Positions 7,341 to 14,261 of a stretch of DNA of 17,678 bases are shown one piece after another. This stretch comes from Coriobacteriaceae bacterium (lineage in GTDB: Bacteria > Actinomycetota > Coriobacteriia > Coriobacteriales > UMGS124). The DNA lies in contig JAHZHK010000028.1 of the NCBI GenBank assembly GCA_019420325.1, positions 7,729-25,406 of the forward strand, read 5' to 3'. Numbering within the stretch: the stretch's first letter is position 1; each line of letters opens with the position of its first letter. The position numbers were made by a program, and so were the translations under genes. The notes below the pieces were generated by a model. That model was given only the letters and a program-made list of their open reading frames with translations, ran no database searches and was not told the DNA's origin.

Positions 7341-8381
7341 ATGCAGCAAGTCACCACCACGCGCAGGGACTTCGTCCGAAATGCCGCAGCAGCGGCTTTG
7401 GCCTGCGGGGCGCCTGCCCTTGCGAGTGCCAAATTCGCCAACGCCGAGGAGCCCCAGCTAGACGGTACGCAACCAAACCGCGTCTGTGAAATCCTGGGCA
7501 TCGAGAAGCCGGTCATTCAAGCCATGATGCTGCAGCTCACAAGCCCCGAATTCGCCGCAGCAGTCTCAAACGCGGGCGGTCTGGGCGTCATCGGGGCGCA
7601 AACGGCTGAGGACATCGAGGCCGTCAGGGCGCTCACCGACAAGCCGTTTGCTGCCTACGTGTGGGAATACAGCACCGACGAGCTGCTCGACATGCTGGTT
7701 GCCGAAAATGTCAAGATCGTCGTCATGATGGGCATGAAGACCAAGGCAGAAGGCAACCACGCCGAGGTCGATATGATTCGCAGGTACAAGGACACCGGGA
7801 TAACGGTCGTTTACCGTGCCCTGCACACGACCCCCGGCGAGCTCGTCGAGGCCCAAGAAGCCGGCGCCGACATCGTCATTGCTTCTGGCTGGGGGGCAGG
7901 TGGGTGCAACACCGAGACCATGATTACACTGCGGTCCATGCTCAAAGCCTGCAGGCCGCAAATCACCATCCCGCTGATGGGTGCGGGGTGCATCGTCGAC
8001 GCTGACAGTGCCACGGCCATCGCCGCCCTGGGGGCAGAGGGTGCCTACGTCGGAACCCGCTTCCTCGCAAGCGCGGAGAGCCCCGCCGCCGACTCCACCA
8101 AGCAGGCCATCGTCGACACAAGCGCAACAGACCTCGTCAGCTGGCGCATGGGCGTCATCTGGCTACACGGTACCAGGACCGAATGCACGGAGAAGTGCAT
8201 CGAGATGCCCTACTCCGGTCAGGCGGACAGCACCGTCGACCTCACGGGCACGGTCTGGAGCGACATGCGCGACGGGACGACCGAGGATACGTTCGTCAAC
8301 ATGAACGACGCGGTGGACAGCATCACAACCATCAAGACATGCCAGGAAATCGTAGACGAGATAGGGTCTGCCTGGGTTTAA
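7341..8381 (+). CDS. Tat-exported nitronate monooxygenase/FabK-like flavoenzyme
   Basis: The 346-residue product has a twin-arginine signal (TTTRRDFVRNAAAAALACGAPALASA, residues 5-30) followed by a complete FMN TIM-barrel of the nitronate monooxygenase/enoyl-ACP reductase FabK superfamily. Landmarks are IEKPVIQAMM, NAGGLGVIGA (77-86), the phosphate-binding region IPLMGAGCI (210-218) and YVGTRFLAS (236-244). Where the superfamily usually has AGGH, this protein reads AGGCN, with cysteine at position 189, so nitronate oxidation or enoyl reduction should not be assumed. Tat transport fits a protein that binds FMN before export. The ATG at 7341 is chosen over 7332 because GAGGGG directly abuts the earlier ATG but is nine bases from the later one. 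It converges on a LysR gene. Confidence 0.85.
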   Translation: MQQVTTTRRDFVRNAAAAALACGAPALASAKFANAEEPQLDGTQPNRVCEILGIEKPVIQAMMLQLTSPEFAAAVSNAGGLGVIGAQTAEDIEAVRALTDKPFAAYVWEYSTDELLDMLVAENVKIVVMMGMKTKAEGNHAEVDMIRRYKDTGITVVYRALHTTPGELVEAQEAGADIVIASGWGAGGCNTETMITLRSMLKACRPQITIPLMGAGCIVDADSATAIAALGAEGAYVGTRFLASAESPAADSTKQAIVDTSATDLVSWRMGVIWLHGTRTECTEKCIEMPYSGQADSTVDLTGTVWSDMRDGTTEDTFVNMNDAVDSITTIKTCQEIVDEIGSAWV

Positions 8382-8401
8382 GACACAAAGCAGCTCAAAT
8401 T

Positions 8402-9316
8402 TCACGAAGCGCCCATGCATGCCAGAACCCTCTGGAGCATGGGCGCTTCGTTGTCTACCTTGTATATAAGATAGGGATAGACCGCAATAGCGTCGCCCTC
8501 GATTGGAATGGACACGACGTCCTCAACCTCAAGCAGGCAGTAATGCCTGGCATAGCGAGCGGTCGTGATTGCCGCACGGTCATCTCGCAGGGGAATCGCA
8601 CCCCCACCGGCGACCCGGTCGGGCAGGGCATGCAGCGACGGCGTACACCCGCGTGCCGCAAGCAGCTTCATGATGACGTCGTCCCATCCCTCATACGATG
8701 GGGATGCCGGCCAATAGAAATCGCCCTCGTCAATCACGGCCAAAGGAACTTCTTTGAGTTCTGCGAGAGGATTGCCCTTTCCAACAAGAACAACCAAGGG
8801 CTCCGGATTGAGCCGCACGCTTGCATAGCGCGACTTGTCCGCCCCCGGCGGCAAGGGCGCCCCGTCGGGAGACGGCGCATTCCATACGCCCAGGTCAATC
8901 AAGCCGCTATCCAAGGCGGCGACCACGGAGCAGTCGAGCTTGATGTACTCAACGTTGACGCTCAGATGACCATTTGCCGCAAGCATCTGTTTGAGCTGGG
9001 CACTTATGCCGAAACCAGAGTTAAGCGCTTGCACACGCAGCGAAGGAACGTCTGCGTTCGCCTCTCGGCACGCCTCGAGGAGCTCGCGATGGACCTGGAG
9101 AAGCCGCTTGCCCATCTCAAGGAACTTGATACCGGCGGGCGTAAGCGAACATCCCTCTCCCGGTGAACGGTTGACGAGCGTAGCCCCGATTTCACCCTCA
9201 AGGTCACGCACGTGCTGGCTGAGGGCCGGCTGGCTCATGTTCAGTTCGCGCGCCGCCGCCCGAAAGCTCATAAACCTGCTAAACGCGACGAACTCGCGAA
9301 CTTTCTCCGTGTCCAA
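8402..9316 (-). CDS. LysR-type transcriptional regulator, probable TTG start
   Basis: The product of about 304 residues is full length for the family. The N-terminal helix-turn-helix is VREFVAFSRFMSFRAAAREL, MSQPALSQHVRDLEGEIG and SLTPAGIKFLEMGKRLL. A complete effector domain follows, ending LIYKVDNEAPMLQRVLACMG. An ATG at 9373 is in frame but has no ribosome-binding site and adds 19 residues unlike the family. A TTG at 9316 has GGAGG eight bases upstream and puts the DNA-binding domain at the usual distance from the N-terminus, so I place the start there. The gene lies downstream of the cupin gene on the same strand and converges on the NMO-like gene. Its target could be either neighbour; the effector is unknown. 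Confidence 0.88.
   Translation of the reverse strand: MDTEKVREFVAFSRFMSFRAAARELNMSQPALSQHVRDLEGEIGATLVNRSPGEGCSLTPAGIKFLEMGKRLLQVHRELLEACREANADVPSLRVQALNSGFGISAQLKQMLAANGHLSVNVEYIKLDCSVVAALDSGLIDLGVWNAPSPDGAPLPPGADKSRYASVRLNPEPLVVLVGKGNPLAELKEVPLAVIDEGDFYWPASPSYEGWDDVIMKLLAARGCTPSLHALPDRVAGGGAIPLRDDRAAITTARYARHYCLLEVEDVVSIPIEGDAIAVYPYLIYKVDNEAPMLQRVLACMGAS
8404..8451. terminator. Bidirectional terminator hairpin overlapping the LysR stop codon
   Basis: Perfect 15-bp arms ACGAAGCGCCCATGC (8404-8418) and GCATGGGCGCTTCGT (8437-8451) enclose an 18-base loop that holds a second stem, CCAGA-ACCC-TCTGG. It sits between the convergent NMO-like and LysR genes, and its left arm includes the first base of the LysR stop codon. 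T-runs are poor on both strands, but the stem is long and GC-rich. Confidence 0.65.
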
Positions 9317-9361
9317 AGCGAAGCGCCTCCATTGCAGCTCGCGATAGCATGCGTTGCGTGC

Positions 9362-9395
9362 ATTGTATTGCAAGCTATTTCAGCAAAACTGCAAT
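9362..9395 (-). promoter_or_regulatory. Probable LysR promoter with nested inverted repeat
   Basis: A TACAAT -10 element (9362-9367, minus strand) lies about 46 bp upstream of the TTG start. It adjoins the inverted repeat ATTGCA (9367-9372)/TGCAAT (9390-9395), which would span the spacer and -35 region. No good -35 is visible, as in activator- or autoregulated promoters. This is an inference. Confidence 0.35.
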
Positions 9396-9470
9396 TTGCA
9401 CATTCCCTACATATTTCAGATACATGTTGGTTCTCCTTGCCCGGTCCCCACACCCGCACGTCACAGTCGC

Positions 9471-9800
9471 CTACCGCTTGACGACAACGGTGAGCAGCAC
9501 GAGGTCGTCCTCGCCGGTATTCGCGATGGAGTGGCTCGAGCCCTGCGGGCAGATGTGCATGACGCCCGGTGCCAGGGGCTCCTCCACGCCGTCGCACACA
9601 GCCATGCCGGCACCCGAGAGCACGTAGTTGAGGTCGTCGCCGCTCTCCTGCACGTGCATCCCGATGGAGCCGCCGGGATGGATGGAGGTGGGGATGATGC
9701 GGTAGGCGGCATCGTTGTACATGCGCGCCGCGAGCGTCCCCTCCCCGCCGTTCATGCCCGGCACCTGCATCTCGTCCATCTCGTTGAAATCAATCCTCAT
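9471..9800 (-). CDS. Small single-domain cupin protein
   Basis: The 109-residue product is a single cupin beta-barrel. Motif 1 is IGMHVQESGDDLNYVLSGAG, a modified G(X)5HXH(X)3-4E(X)6G with only one clear histidine. Motif 2 is CPQGSSHSIANTG, with proline, glycine, histidine and asparagine in place. Small cupins bind a metal or small ligand and act as isomerases, dioxygenases or ligand sensors, and the sequence does not decide among these. The ATG at 9800 has GGGAGG seven bases upstream; the frame is open to 9881 but the added residues are not cupin-like. It diverges from the chimeric regulator at 9933 and lies 154 bp upstream of the LysR gene. Confidence 0.85.
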   Translation of the reverse strand: MRIDFNEMDEMQVPGMNGGEGTLAARMYNDAAYRIIPTSIHPGGSIGMHVQESGDDLNYVLSGAGMAVCDGVEEPLAPGVMHICPQGSSHSIANTGEDDLVLLTVVVKR

Positions 9801-9932
9801 GAGTCGCCTCCCATTCGTGCAACCAACTCTGGCACCGCACAGTATACGCAGCTTTATACCGCCGCGCCCGGCGAGAAGCACGGCGCCAGGGAGAGCAACT
9901 CAGTGTCCGTCTCGCATTCACCAGAGGCTCCC

Positions 9933-10574
9933 ATGAGCTACACGGTCAAGCAGTTCGCCGCCCTGTTCGGCACCACAGAGCGCACCGTGCGATATTGCAC
10001 CGACGAGGGCCCTTTGCCCTGCCGGCGCGACGGCGGCAACCGCCGCGTGTTCGTGGTGGGCTCGGGCCGTGCCGAGGTGGGGTTCACCGCCGGCCCCGTG
10101 GACGCCGAGGCCTTCGACTCCGAGCCGTTCTCCTCCCACCGCCACGTGCTCGTGCTGGGAGAGGACCACGAGCTCGCCGGACGCGACAGCGTGCGTCTCG
10201 CCGACCTCAACGGGCGCCGCATCGCCACGCTATGCGGCGGCTATGCCCCAAGCAAAGGCATCCTGGCGCGCCTAGCGCGCAGCGACGTGCACCCCAGTGA
10301 AACCCACTGGTTCGCGGAGACCTATCTGGGGCTCATGCTGGCCGCCGACTACGCGGCGGCACTGCAACCCTGGCCCCACACCGTGGTCGTCCCGTTCGAC
10401 GAGCCAGACTTTACCTGGGACGTCTACCTGGTAACGCGCCGGGGAACCCGACTCACGCCCCAGGCCCGCACGTTCTGGGACTACGCACGGGCCTGGATCG
10501 CAGAGCACCGCGAGGGGCTGTGCCACTGGCCCCTCGGCGCGCCCGGGCCGGCGGGCACGCACGCAAGGGGTTAG
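9933..10574 (+). CDS. Chimeric regulator: MerR-type DNA-binding head with partial LysR effector domain
   Basis: The 213-residue product has two unrelated halves. Residues 1-40 read as the start of a MerR-family winged helix-turn-helix (YTVKQFAALFGTTERTVRYCTDEG, then RRVF). From about residue 41 the sequence is the later part of a LysR effector domain: a G-x-x-EVGFTAGPVD element, FSSHRHVLVLGEDHELAG, VRLADLNGRRIATL, LGLMLAADYAAALQPWP, and the C-terminal helix RLTPQARTFWDYARAW. The rest of the MerR DNA-binding domain, its dimerisation helix and the first part of the LysR effector domain are missing. AGAGG precedes the ATG. Either an in-frame deletion fused two regulators, or a longer MerR-LysR protein has lost its middle. 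It diverges from the cupin gene. Whether it still binds DNA is doubtful. Confidence 0.75.
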   Translation: MSYTVKQFAALFGTTERTVRYCTDEGPLPCRRDGGNRRVFVVGSGRAEVGFTAGPVDAEAFDSEPFSSHRHVLVLGEDHELAGRDSVRLADLNGRRIATLCGGYAPSKGILARLARSDVHPSETHWFAETYLGLMLAADYAAALQPWPHTVVVPFDEPDFTWDVYLVTRRGTRLTPQARTFWDYARAWIAEHREGLCHWPLGAPGPAGTHARG

Positions 10575-10580
10575 CCCCGC

Positions 10581-10599
10581 CGCGACAAAGGCCGTCGCG
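10581..10599. terminator. Small hairpin between convergent genes
   Basis: CGCGAC (10581-10586) and GTCGCG (10594-10599) pair around a 7-base loop in the 70-bp gap between the chimeric regulator and the flavoprotein remnant. There is no T-run, so terminator function is only suggested by position. Confidence 0.3.
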
Positions 10600-10644
10600 C
10601 CCGCCCTTGCGCCTCGATGCACACCGGCCCGAATCGTTCCCGCC

Positions 10645-11916
10645 TTACTCCCAGCTGGGCAGCGCGGCCACCTGCTTGCCGAGCACCAGGCCGAAGGCGA
10701 TGTTGGAGCTGATGGAGGAGCCCACCATGTGCTCGTTGCCCACGTGGCCGCGTAGGATGAGCTCGCCGATGCCGTAGAGGGTGTCGCCACCCAGGGGCTC
10801 GTCGTACATGTTGCAGAACTGGAACTTCGCGTTGGGAATGAAGCTCGTCAGCGGGTCGTACTCCAGGCCGGGCTGGTTGGCCCAGGCGTAGAACGGCGGC
10901 TCGGTCAGCGGGATGGGGTCGCCCGTGCCGGCGCCGTTCTTCTGGGTGCGGCCGAAGAGCGTGTCGCCGCCGTTGGCCAGGTCCTCGTTGTACTTGGCCA
11001 CCGTGGCGGGCAGCTCGGAGGCGTCGATCTTCTCGGCCAGCTCCTCGACGGTGTCGGCGCTCACGATGTACTGGAGCTCCTTGTCGGTGAGGCCCGAGGG
11101 GCCGCCGGTGGCCACGGCCTGCTCGTACATGGCGTTGTCGATGACCGTGTAGTTCATGTAGCAGCCGTACTTCTCGCTCTTGCCCTGCCTGATGAGGGCG
11201 CGGGTGCGGTCGTTGGTCCAGTACTGGCCGTCGTCCATGTAGCGCGAGCCGTGCTCGTTCACCACGATGGCGCCGAACTGGCAGAGCTCGCAGGTGGCGG
11301 TGAGGTCCTCGATGCCGTAGCCCTCGGTGGGGTAGAGCAGCTGGCGGCCCCACATGGGCGCACCCAGGCTCATGGCCGCGATATGGCCCTTGCCGGTGTC
11401 GCCGAAGCCGCACATGTTGACCATGCCGGACAAGCCGGGCATGCACTCCTCCACGAGCTCGGCGTTGCGCACGAAGGAGCCGGTGGCGAGCACGGTGGCC
11501 TTGCGGGCCTTGATGGCCTGCTCGTTGCCGTCCTCGTCGGTCGCCAGGGCGCCCAGCACCTTGCCGGCCTCGCTGATGACAAGGCGTTCGAACTCGGTGT
11601 CGTACTCGACCTTGACGCCCTCGTCCTCGCAGGCCCGGGCGAGAAGCTCGCACATGTGCATGTTGTCAATGACATAGGTGCGCGGCACGGTGGAGCCGGA
11701 GGTCTGGTAGGGCTGCGGGAACTCGAAGCCCAGGTCCTTGAGGAACTGCTCGCCGGCGGCGGAGTTCTCGGCGAAGACGCGGGAGAGGTCAAGATTGTAG
11801 AGGGCACGTTCGCTGGAATAGACGCCCATGAACGAGCCGCCGGCCGCAATCGTAAATGAGTCAACGCGGACGGCTTGCACACCGTTCGCAAACCCCAGGT
11901 CGCAGGTCTTCGCCAT
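10645..11916 (-). pseudogene. 5'-truncated FAD flavoprotein of the fumarate reductase/flavocytochrome c type
   Basis: About 410 residues match the body of FAD_binding_2 flavoproteins. The segments are FTIAAGGSFMGVYSSERALY, the substrate-domain stretch HMCELLARACEDEGVKVEYDTEF, the second FAD contact ARKATVLATGSFVRNAELV, FGDTGKGHIAAMSLGA, NEHGSRYMDDGQYWTNDR, and the C-terminal SSISSNIAFGLVLGKQVAAL. The first part of such proteins, namely the signal peptide and the Rossmann GxGxxG FAD-binding segment, is absent. The frame remains open to 12156 but those residues are arginine-rich and unrelated. The first in-frame ATG before the homologous part is at 11916. Without the N-terminal dinucleotide-binding segment it should not hold FAD, so I call it a pseudogene. 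Similar intact proteins reduce fumarate, urocanate or related acceptors with electrons from cytochromes. Confidence 0.82.
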
Positions 11917-12128
11917 CGGCCGGTTGGGTGAGTAGTCTCGGGTGGTTTGCCCATGAGTCGGCGAGCAGGTTGGGGCTTCGCAATTGGCGCGATCGCTTCG
12001 CGTGCGCTCGACAAGCTTGTTTAGCAAAGGGCCAATCGGTCGCTTTCGGCCGCCTATATGGCGACGGCGTTTCCCATGTGGGCGTGACGGCGCTGCGCGC
12101 CCTGTTGCGCGACACTCCTTTGTGACGC
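11917..12128. other. Scar region between the flavoprotein remnant and the ATPase gene
   Basis: No recognisable gene lies in these 212 bases. They should contain the missing 5' part of the flavoprotein gene but do not in any minus frame. A small GGCGC-TGC-GCGCC stem lies at 12089-12101, about 28 bases after the ATPase stop. I see no transposase remnant or target duplication that would explain the truncation. Confidence 0.45.
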
Positions 12129-13337
12129 TTAGAACCCCTGCTCGCCGAGCATCCACCTCGCGAGGTCCAGCACGAGCACGCCCTCCCGGGTATAGGGCTC
12201 ATGCCTGGTGCGGGCGATGAGGACCTTCGGGAACGCGTCCCTGATGGACAGAAGCGCAGCGAGCTCCCTCTCGAGCGTCGAATCGGCGCTGACGTCGTCG
12301 CTCACCTGTATGTAGACGAGCTCCGACCCCCTCTTCGCGACGAAGTCGACCTCCTTCTGGTACAGCTTTCCGACGTAGGTCTCGTAGCCTCGCCTCATCA
12401 GCTCAAGGAAGACCGCGTTTTCGTACATGCGGCCCCAGTCCATGTTGCGCGTCCCCAGGACCGCATAGCGCATTCCCGAATCGCAGACGTAATGCTTCGC
12501 CTGTGTGCTCAGGTACTTCTTCCCCTTGATGTCGTAGCGCTTCGCCTCATAGAAGACAAAGGCGTCGCGGAGGTAGGAGATGTAGCGCCCGACGGTGACG
12601 TGGTTGGTGGGAACCCTGTTGGCGTCGAGGACGTTGGCGATGTTGTTGGGCGAGTTGAGGTTGCCGGAATTGTCCATCATGTACTCGGCCAGCCTCTCCA
12701 GCACGGTGGGGTCGGGCAGGGAGAACTTCTGGACGAGGTCGCGCGTGAGGATGGTCTTATAGACATCGCGGATGTAGCCGTACGACTCCGAGATGTCATC
12801 GTAGTCGTAGGAGCCGGCGAGCCCGCCGCGCCTGATAAACCCGTCGAAGTCATCGTCGACGGCCTCCCGCTCGCCGAAGTAGGAGCGGTATTCGCCGAAG
12901 CTGAAAGGGAGGATGTGAACCTCCCTGTGGCGCCCCGTGAACAGGGTCGCCAAATCCGAACTCAGAAGGAACGCGTTCGACCCCGTGAGGTAGATATCCC
13001 ATCCGCCACGTGCGTGAATGCTGTTTATTGCCTTCTCGAAACCCTCGCACAGCTGCACCTCGTCGATAAAGAGGTGGTTGCGGGCGCCCTCTTTGTACCG
13101 CTCTATAATTTCGCGATGCAGTGCGTGGTACTCGAGCAACGGTTCGTTGTCGAGGTCCAGCAGGTCGATGTAGACGTTGTTGGCGGACGGATCCTTCTGA
13201 GCAACAGAGGCGGAGAACGCCTTCATGAGCTCGGACTTGCCGGAGCGGCGCATCCCCGTGATCACCTTGATGTCCCGGGTGCCCTCGAGCGCCCAAAGCC
13301 GCTCCATGTACGCATTGCGGTCTACCCAAGTCATCAT
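12129..13337 (-). CDS. AAA-type ATPase with DUF4143 domain
   Basis: The 402-residue product is a typical AAA_14/DUF4143 protein. The N-terminal ATPase carries Walker A GMRRSGKS (residues 28-35), Walker B HLFIDEVQ (88-95) and a LTGSNA sensor motif (117-122). The C-terminal DUF4143 part includes GLAGSYDY, a variant of the conserved GGxP-like turn, and the late EVDFVAKRG motif with nuclease-like spacing. These proteins are common, patchily distributed accessory genes in anaerobes; their biological role is unsettled, and defence or selfish-element roles have been suggested. The start ATG (13337) has AAGGAG at 13341-13346 and lies just inside a remarkable inverted repeat. An alternative ATG is the next codon. 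It sits next to the truncated flavoprotein, consistent with insertion into a variable locus. Confidence 0.9.
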   Translation of the reverse strand: MMTWVDRNAYMERLWALEGTRDIKVITGMRRSGKSELMKAFSASVAQKDPSANNVYIDLLDLDNEPLLEYHALHREIIERYKEGARNHLFIDEVQLCEGFEKAINSIHARGGWDIYLTGSNAFLLSSDLATLFTGRHREVHILPFSFGEYRSYFGEREAVDDDFDGFIRRGGLAGSYDYDDISESYGYIRDVYKTILTRDLVQKFSLPDPTVLERLAEYMMDNSGNLNSPNNIANVLDANRVPTNHVTVGRYISYLRDAFVFYEAKRYDIKGKKYLSTQAKHYVCDSGMRYAVLGTRNMDWGRMYENAVFLELMRRGYETYVGKLYQKEVDFVAKRGSELVYIQVSDDVSADSTLERELAALLSIRDAFPKVLIARTRHEPYTREGVLVLDLARWMLGEQGF

Positions 13338-13342
13338 TCGCT

Positions 13343-13393
13343 CCTTCTCGGTTTCGAAACTCGAATAATTTTAAAGTTTCGAAACCGAGAAGG
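13343..13393. promoter_or_regulatory. 19-bp inverted repeat around the ATPase promoter and ribosome-binding site
   Basis: CCTTCTCGGTTTCGAAACT (13343-13361) is perfectly repeated in inverse orientation at 13375-13393, separated by 13 AT-rich bases. Each arm contains the self-palindrome GTTTCGAAAC, the two centres being 25 bp apart. On the minus strand a -10 element TAAAAT (13368-13373) lies in the loop and a -35 TTGCCT (13391-13396) overlaps one arm with a 17-bp spacer. The other arm runs into the AAGGAG ribosome-binding site. The layout suits a double operator, or an RNA hairpin hiding the ribosome-binding site if transcription starts upstream. Confidence 0.75.
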
Positions 13394-13458
13394 CAATAAG
13401 CCATCGGTCTGCGCAAGTGCGCGCCGGAAGACTGGACAGCCTGCGCAATCGTCGCCGG

Positions 13459-13472
13459 CCCGCAATTGCGGG
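13459..13472. repeat. 14-bp palindrome after the GyrI-like gene
   Basis: CCCGCAATTGCGGG is a perfect palindrome about 30 bases after the stop of the GyrI-like gene. It may help terminate that transcript, but it lacks a loop and a T-run. Confidence 0.3.
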
Positions 13473-13502
13473 AGCCTGAAGCACGCGGCGCCGCTCATTT
13501 CG

Positions 13503-14138
13503 CTAAATCAACTTGATAGGATGACGGATCACGGTCTTGAGCTTTTCCGGCGCGCACTTGCGCGGGTCGGAGAGGTAAATCTCGTGATGGAGGCGGGATT
13601 CGGAGAAGTCGGGGGCGTAGCCCTGTTCCGCCGCGAATGCACGCATGGCGTCTATGGTCGCCGGCTCGCCGTCGTAAGGCCCGACATGCATGCACTGAAC
13701 GCAAAGGCCCTCGTCGACCCTCAGCAGCTCGGCCGCCGAGAAGTCCAGTTTCTTCTTGGCGGCAGCTTCCGAAACGGCCCAGTCGAAGTCCTCGCGAGTG
13801 ACGAAGTCGGGCAGGCGGATGCATGAGATGAAGTTGAAGTCGTCTTTCCGCGCATAATCGATCCCGCCATCGGTGCGGTCTTGCCACCAGAAGCCCTCGA
13901 GCGGAGGCACGACGAAGTCGAAATAGCCTTCGATTTCTCGCGGGCCCTTCTTCGACATCTTGATGGTATAGGCAACGCCGTAAAGCAGTGGCAAGGTGTT
14001 CTGGTAGTCGCCGCCTTCGATGTTGGGGTCGCCCTTGCCCCGCACGGCGACGTAGCTCATAGGCGGAACGGTTACGACGCTCGGCCTGCCGGACGGCCCA
14101 TAGAGCTCCCTGAACTCCTTCTTGAAATCGTATGCCAT
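13503..14138 (-). CDS. GyrI-like small-molecule-binding domain protein
   Basis: The 211-residue product resembles stand-alone GyrI-like proteins (SHS2-type ligand-binding fold, also found fused to regulators such as BmrR and Rob). Typical elements are the opening YDFKKEFRELYGPS, PMSYVAVRGKGDPN, PPLEGFWW, the central IRLPDFVTREDFDWA, and the C-terminal VGPYDGEPATIDAM plus LHHEIYLSDPRKCAPEKLKT. Members bind or hydrolyse hydrophobic small molecules or act on gyrase; the role of this one is unknown. There is no helix-turn-helix, so it is not a regulator by itself. GGAAGG stands about nine bases before the ATG. It lies downstream of guaA but behind a strong terminator, so it is transcribed separately. 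Confidence 0.85.
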   Translation of the reverse strand: MAYDFKKEFRELYGPSGRPSVVTVPPMSYVAVRGKGDPNIEGGDYQNTLPLLYGVAYTIKMSKKGPREIEGYFDFVVPPLEGFWWQDRTDGGIDYARKDDFNFISCIRLPDFVTREDFDWAVSEAAAKKKLDFSAAELLRVDEGLCVQCMHVGPYDGEPATIDAMRAFAAEQGYAPDFSESRLHHEIYLSDPRKCAPEKLKTVIRHPIKLI

Positions 14139-14190
14139 CGCAACAGCCTTCCCTAAACCTGGGTTTCCGCCGATATCGGTTCAAATACAG

Positions 14191-14226
14191 CAACGGGCGC
14201 GGCTTCGGAGGAAACCGCGCCCGTTG
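14191..14226 (-). terminator. Terminator after the GMP synthetase subunit gene
   Basis: CAACGGGCGCGG (14191-14202) and CCGCGCCCGTTG (14215-14226) form a perfect 12-bp stem with a 12-base loop, 35 bases past the stop codon. On the minus strand CTGTATTTG follows, a weak T-run. A second small stem, CGAAC-GCTT-GTTCG, directly follows the stop at 14248-14261. Confidence 0.7.
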
Positions 14227-14261
14227 ACAGACATTCTAACATATAATCGAACGCTTGTTCG

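Noticed and set aside
6282..10645. An insertion sequence or integron as cause of the broken genes
   Set aside because: I found no transposase or integrase frame, no terminal inverted repeats and no target duplication around the break points.
12129..13396. A toxin-antitoxin or defence island around the DUF4143 ATPase
   Set aside because: The flanking genes are a flavoprotein remnant and a GyrI-like protein; no small partner gene, nuclease or methylase is adjacent.
12201..13826. A 541-codon plus-strand open frame opposite the ATPase and the GyrI-like gene
   Set aside because: It runs through the ATPase inverted repeat and parts of two real genes; composition is that of an antisense frame.
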